Notes: a model not told the origin generated them from the letters alone. 64,000 nucleotides of DNA from Marisa cornuarietis (GCA_004794655.1 SMMW01000087.1:2117501-2181500); one strand, 5' to 3'; counted from the stretch's first letter, positions 36,301 to 47,430 are shown. Made by a program: numbers and translations.

Positions 36301-39300
36301 TTTAAATAGTGTCTTTAGATCTTAAACTAACAGTTTTTATTTTTAAACATCCAAACTTTTGGAAGTCTTCTTCTAATGTGTGACATGCTTTATTAGTGAG
36401 CTAATAAAGCGGTTTTCAAACTGTGGTATGCGTACTACTACTGGTATGGGAAGGTATGACGGGTGGTACGTGAGCACCATGCGCCAAAATAAAAGAATGT
36501 GTATATATATTTTACAGGGGCTGCGTGTAGGGTTGGGAGGTGGTAGTCGTTCAATTCCAATTTTCGAGTGCTTCTCATCTGGAAAAGTTTGAAAACCACT
36601 GAGCTAATAGGATCCCAGAGTTTTTGTTTTTCTTCATGGAGCATATGAAGCCCATGAAGATATTAACTTGATTTTTTTTAAAATCAAAGCGCAGGACCAT
36701 TTTTATAGAAAGAGTCTGGACATTTTAAAAATAAGGAGAAAAAAATTTCAAAAACAGCAGTAAGGAAAATGTTTTGATTGAATCATCTTTTAGTAGTGGA
36801 TTGTAATTTTCACATTTCTTGTGTTTTATTACAGATCTACATTACTATTCTTTTTTTAAAACTGTAACATTACTATGTTGGCTTCATTGATTTCCATTCT
36901 TTTCAGTCATGCAATAGAGTCATTCACTGCTATGCCTTATTATGAAAGACAGCCCCGCCCTGATAACCCGATTGCACGGCCTGCCTACCAAGGTAGTAAT
37001 CCGATCAGTGATGTATGGTCAAAGCATGCCTTGACCATAACCTCCAAGTTTTTGAAACGGTATGTTCAGAAAACTGTTAACATTTTGGTTCTTCTTTAAT
37101 AAGGAAGAGGATTGGGGTGAAATTTACATACTTAATTACAGTCAGTATTCATGTAAATGTGATTTTATTTTATCCTTAGTATTTTCGTTTCTACTCTCTC
37201 TGGTGCTAAATCATCATCAGTATAGTGTGCTGACTTTTGTAGCAAGGCCTGTGTTTTTGTGTGTGTGTGTGTGTGTGGTTTTTTTTTTTGTGTGAGGCAT
37301 TAAGTGTCAGTTGAGGACTTGGACTTTTAGAGCTGCTGATTTAGATTCTCTTGCACAATGGAGTGAAAACTAGTTTTTCAAAATCTAGTGTTCATTAATT
37401 TACCATGACTAAACCATATCTACATTAGGAAATAATTTAATGACTCAAGAATCCATTTCTCACATACTGAAACTTGCGATAGAAATTGCAGGAGAGTTTC
37501 ATTAAATAATAATTTTTTCTGAAAAATATTAATAAATCTTGTACTTGATACCCGATCAGAGCTGAGCTTGATGTCTCGACCTAACATTGTTAATGGAACA
37601 TGCTCCATTTGTTTTTTAATAGGAACTCAAGAAGTTTATTAATTTCCATTTTAAAGAAATTTTAAAAGTTCTGAAGCATCAAAAGCGGTTTAAAGACTAC
37701 TAAACTAAAATTCATCACAGAGCAATTATGAAAGGCACATAAAGTTCACTACCAACATTTCATGACTGTTTTGATGCATGTTGGTATCAGTAACATTTCT
37801 GTTTTTATTTTTGCTTCCCTGTTATTCATTGTATGTGCAGTGCTGTGTACAATGCAGATGACTTTGAAGCACGTTCGGAAATGTTGCTGGCCAGTTGCTT
37901 TGCTGGAATTGGTTTTGGCAATGCTGGGGTGCATTTGTGGTAAGTTGTTGACCTTCCACGCTTGACATCTGCATGCAGGATGTTTGTCATATCTTCCTCA
38001 TGCTGTTGCAGAGCAGTGTATAACCCTGATGATGAAGAGGCAAGATCTCAAATGTTGCTTGCTAGCTGCTTTGCAGGTATAGGATTTGGCAATGCTGGTT
38101 GCCATTTGTGGTAAGTCCAGCTTTGTTTAAACCATCTCATCTTCTTGGTTTTGTTTTTGATGGGTGTTAAAAAGGAAATAAAGGTGACAATGAAAACACC
38201 ACTGTTGCGTACTTTTGTAGTCTAGATTGTCTCGTTGTTGTCTGATTCTAACTGCTTGATTGAGCTAACCCTCTAAATGCTGGTGTTTGTGAAAAAAGTC
38301 TAACAACAAGTGCTCGAAGAGCACTCTGTATTTGACATGGGACAAGATACAACATATTATCCATACTGAGTAAGTAGTGAGCGTGAGATAAAACATGAAG
38401 ATTAAAGTTTGAACTTTTGCTATTACGCAGTCATGGCATGTCTTACCCAATCTCAGGCTTGGTGAAGACGTTCACATCAAAAGACTATGACTTGGATCAT
38501 CCAATGGTTGTAAGTTATTTTCAGCAGCTGGTGTTTACCTATACAAAATCTTGTAAAATGTTAGATTGGTCACTATTTCAGCTCTGCATATGATAAAAAG
38601 GCTCTACATTGTCACAAAAAGCTAAGCTTGAATCCCAGATTGTGTACAATGTGTAGTTCTCCAACTTTTGATTAGTTTTGTCAATGGATATTATTCCAGA
38701 CCAGGCATACAGCTTGTTTTAAGGTGTAGGAAAAAAGAATGTGCTGTTTCTAGATCTGTCTTGTTTATGTTAAGGTCAGTTTCCATTCACATTTGTCTCC
38801 ACTGATGATGTTACAAAAAAACGGTTTTTGACTGAAAGGAAAGAGAGTGTTAATTTTTGGCATATTTAGCAATTATTCTTTTTTAGAGGCCTGCTATTTG
38901 ATTGTTGAGGTAATAAAGGGGCAGGTCGTGTTCTACCATTTGTTAGGTAGTTGAAGGGTGAGGTGTTACAGACCGCTCTTTTCTCAAGGCCAGCTTTTTT
39001 TTCCAACATCACCATGGTTTACCCTTCCCCAACCCTCATTTGAGTCAGCAGCTGGATCAACTGAGAGAAGTTCACTGGGCCACACAAGTATCAAACTGGC
39101 AAACTTCTGAGGTTTGCCGCCAGTCCTCAAACTATTTCGCAGTCTGCTTCTACTTGATTGTTACCTTCACTACAAAGTGTCCAGAAATAGCTTTAGTGGT
39201 TGGATGCAGAGGCTTGGAAGGTTTCCTAGGATCTTTTCTGCCAAAGAAGTTGGCTTTAAAAAAATGTACTTTAAGCTACAGTTCTAGACATTAAGGACTA

Positions 39301-40495
39301 AAATTTGTAACACAAAGAGGCATCATGCAGGCCTTGATCAAAGTCTCTACTCTCATCCATCCCTCCTTCAAAATACTGGGAAGGTTATTGATAGGTGCAT
39401 CTGTCCACATGTTTATAACTTTCTATTGTTATCACAGTCATAATCATTATCATAAGCAGCATTAGAAGCATTGTAACAAGAACCAGAGATTGTAATCAAA
39501 TTAGCTATTACCATTTTCCTTTGACAGCCACATGGACTTTCTGTTGTCATCACTGCCCCCGCAGTGTTCACTTTCACTGCCCCAGCATGTCCCGAGCGCC
39601 ATCTAGAGGCAGCTGCATGCCTTGGTATGTGATCACAATGTAGTTTATATATGCCTATCAAATACTATGCATATTGGTAAAATGAATTATGAAGTGGCGT
39701 AGGAAAATGCTCAGCTTTTATTTTGGGGTTGGGGGGGATGCAAACTCCATGCTGACAGTGAACAACATTCACATTCTTGCCTCCTCGGTATCTTTTTTCA
39801 GGGGCAGCCGACCCCCACCCCCCTTTTTTCCCCCTGGTTCCAATGCCACTATTATGCTTTTAGGTTTGAGAACTTATAGACATTTTGTCTGTCAAGTTAT
39901 CTATTGTCTAGTAAGAATAGGTGTAGCATAGTATTTTTAATGTTTTTAAACAATGCCAGTCACTCAGAATTACAAGAACACAAATCTAATATTTATAAGA
40001 AAACTCTACTAGTATTCACTTATTGCTAGGTATTAAGCATTTTTAAAAATAGGTGATGCATTAAACCAAACGTTTGTCAACAGGAGCTGATGTAAGAAAT
40101 GTCAAAAGAGAAGATGCTGGACAATTTCTGGCTGATGTTCTCCGCAAGATCATGCTTGATATTGAGGTTCCGAATGGTCTGAAAGAACTGGGCTACACCT
40201 CAACCGATATTCCTGAACTAGTAAAAGGCACTTTGCCTCAGGTATGCATCATGTATGAATGCATATATATTTCTTCAGAAAAGATTTTATTTGTTATTCT
40301 TGTGAAGGCAAAGAAATTTTAAACTGTTCTCCCAATATTTTGCTGATCTTTCTGATGCTACTGGACAAAAGTCTGATTATGCTGGGTCATAATATTTGCT
40401 TTTTGTTTCAGCATCGTGTAACAAAATTGTCACCTAGGCCTGCCAGCGAAGAAGATTTTGCTGCTATGTTTGAGAGTTCACTGACAGTATATTAA
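30318..40495 (+). CDS. ADHFE1: Hydroxyacid-oxoacid transhydrogenase, mitochondrial (iron-containing alcohol dehydrogenase family)
   Basis: Exons: 30318-30370, 31683-31723, 31959-32008, 32260-32313, 32727-32881, 34011-34207, 34544-34621, 35032-35137, 36907-37059, then 37841-37939 or 38012-38110, 38431-38509, 39528-39624, 40084-40241, 40412-40495. With one exon 10 this is 1404 nt, 467 residues, the length I recall for human ADHFE1. The enzyme oxidises 4-hydroxybutyrate while reducing 2-oxoglutarate to D-2-hydroxyglutarate in mitochondria. Residues 1-30 are basic (R6, R13, K17, K19) with no acidic residue, fitting a targeting presequence. Visible motifs are the nucleotide loop [10 protein letters not shown] at 138-147, [10 protein letters not shown] at 185-194, and iron ligands Asp242, His246 (GIDVLCHAIES), His330 (CHGMSYP) and His357 (PHGLS). 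All introns are GT-AG and all phases match. Exon 10 is duplicated in tandem (separate entries). Confidence 0.96.
31185..31580 (+). mobile_element. 3' end of a CR1/L2-type LINE in ADHFE1 intron 1
   Basis: [20 protein letters not shown] then [12 protein letters not shown] and a stop is the C-terminal block shared with the 43.3 kb element (ALPSSLSTISSPTTFRKRLKTHL). About 200 nt on comes GTGCTCTCTATGAATG, CACTATAAAATTAAAT and an AT-rich tail. The copy is severely 5'-truncated and lies in sense between ADHFE1 exons 1 and 2. Confidence 0.6.
33035..33260 (+). repeat. tRNA-derived SINE-like element, family A, copy in ADHFE1 intron 5
   Basis: The 5' part has a box A-like TGGCACAACGGCTAG and a box B-like GGTTCAGCTCT, about the right distance apart for a tRNA-derived RNA polymerase III promoter. 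A shared body follows (TTTGTGGCATCTCTTTACAG) and then a C-rich run. Two minus-strand copies (16.1-16.3 and 21.75-21.86 kb) match it through head and body. It lies in sense inside an intron and is followed by a (GT)n/(TC)n tail. Family identity is not established. Confidence 0.7.
33275..33450 (+). repeat. Compound (GT)/(TC)/(TA) simple-sequence region in ADHFE1 intron 5
   Basis: Alternating GTGTGT, TCTCTC and ATATAT runs follow the SINE-like element. The long reading frames on both strands here come from low complexity. Confidence 0.85.
33845..33925 (+). mobile_element. LINE 3' tail fragment
   Basis: CACCTTGAGTGTG, ACTCGCCTATAAATGTACAT and GATTATTATTATTACTG form a LINE-type 3' terminus with an (ATT)n tail. 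It is in ADHFE1 intron 5, 80 nt before exon 6. No coding remnant is seen. Confidence 0.45.
37841..37939 (+). CDS. ADHFE1: ADHFE1 exon 10a (first of two alternative tandem exons)
   Basis: Acceptor gtatgtgcag precedes and donor gtaagt follows. The exon opens with one base that completes Arg296 and closes with TG of Cys329, so phases fit exons 9 and 11. It encodes residues 297-328, beginning [14 protein letters not shown] and ending GNAGVHL. Compared with 10b it has Ala301, Phe304, Glu309 and Val326. Val326 is also what I remember in the human protein. Confidence 0.9.
38012..38110 (+). CDS. ADHFE1: ADHFE1 exon 10b (second of two alternative tandem exons)
   Basis: Acceptor tgctgttgcag precedes and donor gtaagt follows. 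Length and phase are identical to exon 10a, 72 nt downstream of it. It encodes [14 protein letters not shown] to GNAGCHL, with Pro301, Glu304, Gln309 and Cys326. Pro301 matches the human NPDD as I recall it, so each copy keeps one apparently ancestral residue. About 26 of 99 bases differ from 10a, mostly at third positions, which argues that both copies are old and selected as protein. Because it starts with A, joining it after 10a makes TG+A, a stop. Confidence 0.9.
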
Positions 40496-41210
40496 CATCA
40501 CCACACTTTTCACCACACTATTTTGATGATGTTAAAAGATTTGTATTAAGAACCACAAAGCATGAACGAAAACTGCAGGTGGAAAAAGACAAGGTTGTGC
40601 AATTTCTTGTTGAATTTTAGTTATTTTGTTTTTTTTCTTCCTATCTGCAGAACATATGTTTATGCAATGTATACAAAATGAATGGTATTCTCATGTAAAA
40701 TAGTCTGTATTCCAAACAGTATTCTGCCCTTGAACATGAAACATGTTTCAGGGTGTTCAATGGCATTACAAAAGGATATAAAATGCTTTTAATATTCTGC
40801 AGATACTGTAGTTTTAGAACTACATTTCTACATTTGTCTATGATGTCTAGAAATAAACATGCATTATTAACATGTGAAAGTGAATGAAAGGAAAGCACTT
40901 ACAAAAATAAAGTTATGCAGGGTAAAAATGGTAATGATAGCATCTTATACATATTTTTGTGGGTCTTATTTCATATTTATATTTCTCATCATCAAGTCCT
41001 GTACAGCGAGAATATTATGTTGTGCTTGCCATTGATTTGAACCAAAGGGTATAAATATTTGAAGAACATTATGTGCCTTATGCAAATATGTTTAATGGTG
41101 CCTTGTAGCACTTTTTTATCTTTCTGCTTTGTTTTAAAAATAACGAAGAATGATTTTTCATGGCTTTGTACTGTCACTTTTCTGCAGGCGTGGGGCAATA
41201 AATGTACCTG
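40496..41210 (+). other. ADHFE1 3' UTR with two poly(A) signals
   Basis: After the TAA at 40493-40495 the sequence is AT-rich without exon signals. Canonical AATAAA hexamers are at 40906-40911 and 41197-41202, suggesting alternative 3' ends of roughly 0.4 and 0.7 kb. The end point here is approximate. Confidence 0.5.
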
Positions 41211-42539
41211 AGTTAATGAAACTGATTGTGTTCAGCAACTGTAAATTAATCTTGATCCAAATTGATCAGAAATCATAACCAGCTGGTTCAGTCTATTTAC
41301 ATTTTATGTACATCTTGAATTTTTGGAACCTTTACTCTTTAATGTCTTGTTGCTTTTAATTGGTTTAATGATGATGGGTTTTTTTTCTACATAGTGATGT
41401 AATTGAAATAATTTCCATGAATTACATTGAAAAGAAATAGAGCTATATTATTATATACTGTGCTGTGTTTTATGTACTGCAGAAAGTTTCACCCATGATA
41501 TGATAAATGATTGGGTGTTTTCGTAAACTAAAGTCAGTAGGAATTTGGAAAAAAAACGATTATCCAAGGGGTGCTTGTTTTCTGAAATGCATGTGATCAT
41601 TAAAGCTTGCTCAATTCCTATCCTAGACGATCATGTGCTTGTTTGGCTACTGACTTTTTTTTTTTACTTGTTTCAAGTTGCTTAGAATTGCCTGATAGTG
41701 TGTTTGTGTTTTAAGTAGTTGTAGTAGAAGGCTAATGTTTTGGTTTAGGGTAGGGGGCTGAGCTAGACCATATAAGGGAGTAGTTAACCATACCAGTTGG
41801 GGAGTAGAAAAAATGGAATTTGGAGGGAACCAAACAAAAACCAAGGAACTCTCTTTTATAGTCAACCATACACCCACATATACAGTGATTCACAATGACA
41901 AAACTTGAGGAAGAGAGGAGACATCATTTGCTGTGGATATCTTGCACTTTCCCATAGCAGAACACATGCTGGCAAAACATAACATTTCTACAAATATGAC
42001 CAAAAACATTGGTTTCTGCATGACTGTCACATAAAAATTGTCAGACATTAAGTCATGTAATGTTGCTATATTTGCCTGTCACCAAGTCCCCCTCCCTCAA
42101 TTAGCTTGACTTTAGTTTCCCAGATACATTGTCAAGATGTCTGAAAATTATGTTTCCTCATTGTTGTAGAGTGCATGATGAAAGACATAAGATAAAATAA
42201 TGCGGCAGTATTCCTAACAATTATCTCCCTCCATACACACATTCACATAGCTACTCAGAAGAACATATAATACTCACATCAACACTGAATTAACATTAGA
42301 GCACAAACAGTTTCATAATTTTTTTTAGCTGTTTTGTGCATCTTTACATGAAGTAAATTTTTAGCCTATTTCAAGCGAACCTTTTTGTGTTTTAATCCAG
42401 TCATAAATAGGGTAAATTTCTCTCGCTTGCTCGCTCACTCATTGTGTGTGTTTAAGAGGTGGAAGGGGAGACTTTAGATGCAAAATATAAAATACAAAAT
42501 ATGATTTCTTCTTTCCAAAGAAAGAATTATAAATTTATT

Positions 42540-42960
42540 GATCTTGCAGGTCTTGCACAGGACGACCAGTCCAGTCTTAGGCGTTCGTAAGACAGTTCTT
42601 CTAATGGCCATCTGGCCACAGGCCACCGCGATGTCGACCATTCTCCAAGGTACTTCGATGGACAGTCTTCGACACGGTGTCGATCGCGCCGGGTCACGTG
42701 GCCTACCAGACCATGCATTATGCGCTGCTTGATTGTTGCAAGTATAGAGGTTCCTGGTGCCCTACGAGTGTAGTAGTCGTGCTTCGTACAAAGTCGATCC
42801 TTTTTATGTCCGTAGCAGCCTCCTCGATCGGGTATTTCAGGTGCTTGTTCTCGAATGCCTGGATTTTCCCCTTCATATCGGCAAGCAAGCTCGATCCATG
42901 CTTCACATCTTTAAAGCAGGATCGGTATTACGAGAAACTTGTACAGATTGGACACACACC
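42540..42960 (-). pseudogene. Degenerate non-LTR retrotransposon ORF2 C-terminus, same family as the 60.4-61.5 kb relic
   Basis: Minus-strand fragments include IQAFENKHLKYPIEEA, DFVRSTTTTLVGHQEPL, HGLVGHVTRRDRHR and ELSYERLRLD. They match in order the C-terminal blocks of the relic at 60.4-61.5 kb, and the two share long stretches of DNA. Stops and shifts break the frame. It is immediately followed by the younger plus-strand insertion at 43.2 kb. Confidence 0.7.
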
Positions 42961-43208
42961 CCACGCGCGCGCCGTACACACATCTTGATCATGAAAGGTG
43001 CTAAGTATCCACGCCTTTTGGTTATGTAGCGGGAGCGCTTGTCTAAGACAGCAACGTACCGCTGTCTGACAGTGCTTTGATCCCGTCACCTTACACCCCA
43101 TGCTTGGTCGCACGAGCGGCGCATTTCGCGAGACAGACAACTCAGCGGGTGACGTAGTACCCAAACTTTGTAGTATAAATAGTAGGCAAAATTCAGTTCT
43201 TGCACCTG

Positions 43209-43365
43209 GGGATGGACGGTAGTGTAGTAATTATTACACTCGCTTGTGAGCGGCGCAGGGTTCGGGTTCAGATCTCGTCTCGGGACACTCTCTGTACAGT
43301 GTAAGTGAGACCCGTCCGCAGGACTGGGCGTAGGGGATTTTCTCCGGGTACTCCAGTTTCCGTTG
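43209..43365 (+). repeat. tRNA-derived SINE-like head, family B, fused to a LINE fragment
   Basis: The segment GGTAGTGTAGTAATTATTAC, ACTCGCTTGTGAGCGGCGC and GGTTCGGGTTCAGATCTCGT resembles a tRNA-type head, followed by TCTCCGGGTACTCCAGTTTC. It runs directly into the reverse-transcriptase coding sequence. Another head of this family lies at 4.88 kb. The first roughly 20 residues of the downstream open frame come from this segment, not from the retrotransposon. Confidence 0.55.
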
Positions 43366-44756
43366 TGAAGCCCTTGTTGAAAAAGGCAAACCTGGATCCC
43401 TCTGACTGTAAAAACTATCGTCCAGTGTCAAATTTATCATATATTTCCAAGCTACTTGAGAGGGTGGTCGCAGAACAGCTTATGACCCATTTTATAACTT
43501 ATGGCTGCCTAGATAAATTTCAGTCAGCGTATCGTCCTGGCTTCAGCACAGAAACTGCTCTTCTTCGTGTGACCAATGACATTCTTTGTAGTGTCAACTC
43601 TGGCAACTTAGTGCTGTTGGTATTACTTGACCTGAGTAGTGCGTTTGACACTATCAACCACCGCCTGCTGCTCCAGAGACTGTCGTCAGAAGCTGGTATC
43701 CAGGGCGCTGCGCTGCAGTGGATTGACTCCTATCTTGCCGATAGATCTCAGAGAGTGATTGTCGGCTCTGCAAGCTCTGAGGCAGTTCCTCTGGTGTGTG
43801 GCGTACCACAGGGATCCGTTCTGGATCCATTATTATTTTCGGTATATACTTCACAGCTTGGACGGGTAATTGAACGCTTTCAGATGGGACGACAGTTCTT
43901 TGCGGACGATACACAGATTCTGCACAGTTTCCCCCCCCCCCCCGACCCAGCAGTGGCTAGGAATGCGCTTCAGCGACTTGAATCTTGTTGTGTTGCTGTG
44001 AAGGCCTGGATGACCAGGAATCGTCTTAAACTCAATGACGACAAGACAGAAGCGTTACTGTGCGGCCCCAGGGCCAGAAGGGAGCAGATTGACATTAGTG
44101 CCGTGCAGGTCGGTGACTCCTCCATAGCCTTTGCTGACTGTGTACGGTACCCAGGGCTGTTTATTGATGCAGAACTCTCCATGTGCAACCATTTTAGTTC
44201 TGTTGTGGCAAAATCCTACTACTTTTTGAGGACTTTAGGTAGACTACGGCCCATGCTGACTCAAGCTGCTGCCAACTCACTTGCTGTGACTACCATCATA
44301 TCAAGATTAGACTACTGTAATAGTGCATTGTGGGGTACACCTGCTGCGCAGGTGGATCGACTCCAAAGAGTTCAAAACACAGCCGCAAGGATTGTCACCC
44401 GTGCAAAGTGGTCCACTGAGCACATCACCCCTATCCTACAGAGCCTTCACTGGCTCCCAGTGAAAAAGCGCATTGACCACAAAGTGCTTTCGATTGCACA
44501 GTCCTGCATGTACAAAACTGCTCCTGACTATTTACAAGAGGTAGTTCCTCCCTACCAGCCGTCACGTGGTCTGCGCTCTGGCTCCCAGTCCCGCTTCTGT
44601 CTCCCTGCAGTGGAAGACACAAACAAGAAGCGCACTGGAGCCAGGGCCTTCAAAAACGCGGCACCTAAACTGTGGAATGCCCTGCCGTCGTCACTGTCCA
44701 CCATCTCCTCACCAACCACGTTTCGAAAAAGACTGAAGACCCATCTGTTTATTTAA
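43360..44756 (+). pseudogene. 5'-truncated non-LTR retrotransposon ORF2: reverse transcriptase and C-terminus (CR1/L2-like)
   Basis: The frame is open for about 465 codons from KPLLKKANLDP to KTHLFI. Reverse transcriptase motifs are in order: NYRPVSNLSYISKLLERVV, LLDLSSAFDTINH, GVPQGSVLDPLLF and FFADDT (about 200 residues from the frame's start at 43305), then the RLDYCNSALWG, RVQNTAARIV and LHWLPVKKRI blocks typical of the CR1/L2 group. The endonuclease and first part of ORF2 are missing. The usual Gly in GSVLGPLLF is Asp. A run of 14 C inside the frame (about 43930-43943) encodes four prolines and is prone to slippage. Recently active, now dead on arrival. Confidence 0.85.
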
Positions 44757-46349
44757 GATGGACTTAAACTTAAACAACCAAGCAACACTTCTGTTACTTC
44801 TGTTACTTTCCTGGTGTTTTATCTTTTTATTTCCTTTATTTTTTTCTTCTTATTTTTTATTTATTTTGTTTTTGCTGCGCAATGAGCATTCTTCTGAATG
44901 GATACCTGCGCATTACAAATGGACATCATCATCATCATCATCCTCCCACTTCCTCTCGCCCCACAGTGCGAAAACACCTCGACGAAGCACTTTCCTACTA
45001 AATAAACCAACCAGCCGTTCTTGCACCTGTTACTGAAAGGCAACTGGTCCTGCTTGGAAAGGCAGCAAAAAAGCTTGCTGAGTCCGAGAGAAGTACCATT
45101 TTGCCGCAAGGTGCTTAAAATTGGTCCTGCTGGAAAGCGGCTCACGTCACTCAACCCCCATATCTTCCCTCCTTCCCTCCAAGGAGCTAGGTGCTAGGTT
45201 TTAGTAAACTAGGTTTAGGTGTATTAGGATAGAAATAGTAGTAGTTATATGTGTTAGTAATGTTAAAAAAAAATCAGCGTCTTTGAACTTATTTTCAACG
45301 TGCACGAAGAGCATCTGCAAAAGTTTTTGTATTCGAACCTAACCCTTCTTCGTAGAGTATATTATTGAAGAAAAAGCTATCAACAATCAGTTGATTTTTG
45401 CGTTGACTGGTTACAAATCGTGACTCACAGACCTGGAGAAAAAACCCATTCATTGTTCGGTACGAAAACCGCAGTTTATTGTTTCAGTACCAGATATGAT
45501 TATATATTCTGTCTCTCTCTCCTCAAACATTCAAAGTGTTCCCATGCTAAGGGTTCTCGCCTTCAGTTCTGACGCCGTTTTGCGTCGGCTTTAATTACTC
45601 TTGTTCCTGGCCCTTTTGATTTTATGACGGCTTTACTGAGTTAGGGCAGAATCAGCATTGTCACTTTTGATTACGTAATTGTTCCCGCCATGTACTTCAT
45701 TCGAAACACAGATAAAATATGGTCGCCTGAGGTAGGTTGTGTTTTTCTACTATAAATATCAAATTGGGGTTGCTTTGAAAAGATATTTGTTGGCATTCAT
45801 TTTCAATATTTTTTATTTAATCGTTATTAATATGGTTTCTTGACGATTCACTCACTGAAGAGAGATTATACTGGATTTTGAAACTAGCTGATTTCACAAG
45901 TTGCAAGAGCCTGGAAGTTATTTTTATATGGAATTAAAAAGTAGAACTTAATTAAATCTCTTGAAGTTTTAACAGCGTACAAAAGATTTATTGTTGCTGT
46001 TTCGAATCTGTACTTTTAGAACATGTCAGAAGTTTTGCTTGTTAATCTTCATTTAATTACGGTAACCTACAAAGAATCTTGTGAACCACTGGTATTTCTG
46101 ATCTAATGATTTGTGGCTGATGGAGTCATGGTTTGGCGATGTCATTCTTAAACTGATTTTTAGGAAGCTGAATTATAATTATCGAAATCTTTTTTGTCAG
46201 GTGAATATTATTGCATGGTTATTTAAGGCATTGCACATACTTCCTGTGCCGAGGTATTCAGTATTAGATCGCTAACCCTGCGTCTCGCTATTTTGAAGGC
46301 TCTCTACCCTGATTTCTGTGCGCTTTGTTTGCTTGATGATGATGAGGAG

Positions 46350-46682
46350 GAGGAGGATCCAAACACTAACCTCCAATCGGTTGGACACCGTTCTTTTAGT
46401 GTCTGGAACTCACTGCCTACAGGGTTGAGAAATGCATCTGTGCATCAACTCTCAGCTCCAATCTTACTTGCATTCGTCTGAAGTTTTATAAAAAATCCCC
46501 TATTTTTTATATAGTGTAGTGTCTAGATTGATATGTTCTTGCTGTACAGCTATCCGAGAGATTGCAAATTTGGATTTATTACTTATGCGTGTATTGTTGT
46601 TGTTGTGTGTGTGTCCATATTGTAAAGCGCGTTGAGCCTTAACTGGAATTACGCTCTATAAAAATTATTATTATTATTATAG
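46350..46682 (+). mobile_element. 3' end of a CR1/L2-type LINE with (ATT)n tail
   Basis: VGHRSFSVWNSLPTGLRNAS is the usual C-terminal block of these ORF2 proteins. About 150 nt later comes TGTAAAGCGCGTTGAGCC, then CTCTATAAAAATTATTATTA, the standard 3' terminus. Only the last few hundred bases are present. Confidence 0.65.
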
Positions 46683-46984
46683 TTTATCTTTTAATACTGT
46701 CATAATAAGGGGGCAAAATGTTGATCTGTAGTTTATTTTAGTATTTTCGTTGGTCCCAGGTCTGCATCCATATTTTATTGATCTCACGTATTGACAAACT
46801 CCAGCTTTTATTTTAATGATTCTATAGATTTTTTAAGAAACCTATTTCTCATCATCAAATAAAGGCCAGTGTGTGCAATCAGTACTATTACTGCAAAGCG
46901 TTTTTGCATAAAAGTCTACTTGAGAATATGACTTCCGACTCGTAGCTCTAATCGCAGATTTCTCAGCTGTAAATATATGCAATC

Positions 46985-47430
46985 AATCAAATCAATCAGC
47001 CCTCTTCGTGCTAGTTGCACATAAGGCCTCAACCAGAGCCCGCCATTGATGTCGATCGGCTGAAACCCGCTCCAGGCGACCCCATGTCCAGCCCTTTCCT
47101 TTCATCTCCCTTTCCACTGTTCTTCTTCAAGTTTCCTTTGGGCGGCCTCGTTTTCTTCGGCCGTCTGGAGTCCATCGTAGGGCGATTCTGGAGAGGTCTG
47201 CTGTCTGCTGGCAGAGCTCATGTCCAATCCATCGCCAACGCCTTTGTTGAACCTGCGTGGTGATGGACTCGGTTTCAGTTCTTCGGTGGAGTTCTTCATT
47301 GGTGATGGTGTTTGGCCAAAAGATGTTAAGTATGCGCCTGAGGCATCTGTTTTGGAAGACGTCAAGCCTGTTACCGATGTTTTTGGTCATCTTCCATGAT
47401 TCTGATCCATAAAGGAGGGTGCTGATCACA
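46985..47430 (-). mobile_element. 3' end of a non-LTR retrotransposon ORF2 (second lineage)
   Basis: On the minus strand: STLLYGSESWKMTKNIGNRL, DVFQNRCLRRILNIFWPNTI, QQRRWRWIGHELCQ, ALRWTPDGRRKRGRPKETWR, then WTWGRLERVSADRHQWRALV. This is a very common C-terminus of invertebrate non-LTR elements. It ends in a TGAT-rich tail at about 46985. One frame disruption (near 47125-47130) splits the fragment. Confidence 0.8.

Larger units (their letters stand above)
43196..45029. mobile_element. Non-LTR retrotransposon insertion bounded by 13-bp target-site duplications
   Basis: GTTCTTGCACCTG occurs at 43196-43208 and again at 45017-45029, flanking 1808 bp. Inside, in order, are a SINE-like head, a reverse-transcriptase ORF, a 3' UTR ending in an (ATC)n run (44923-44942), and 74 bp of further sequence with AATAAA at 45001-45006. 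A 5'-truncated LINE-type insertion explains this. The piece beyond (ATC)n could be 3' transduction of donor flanking DNA or the family's true end. Confidence 0.65.

Noticed and set aside
37841..38110. Exon 10 doubling as an assembly error
   Set aside because: The copies differ at about 26 of 99 bases with mostly silent changes and have different intron flanks, which an assembly error would not produce.
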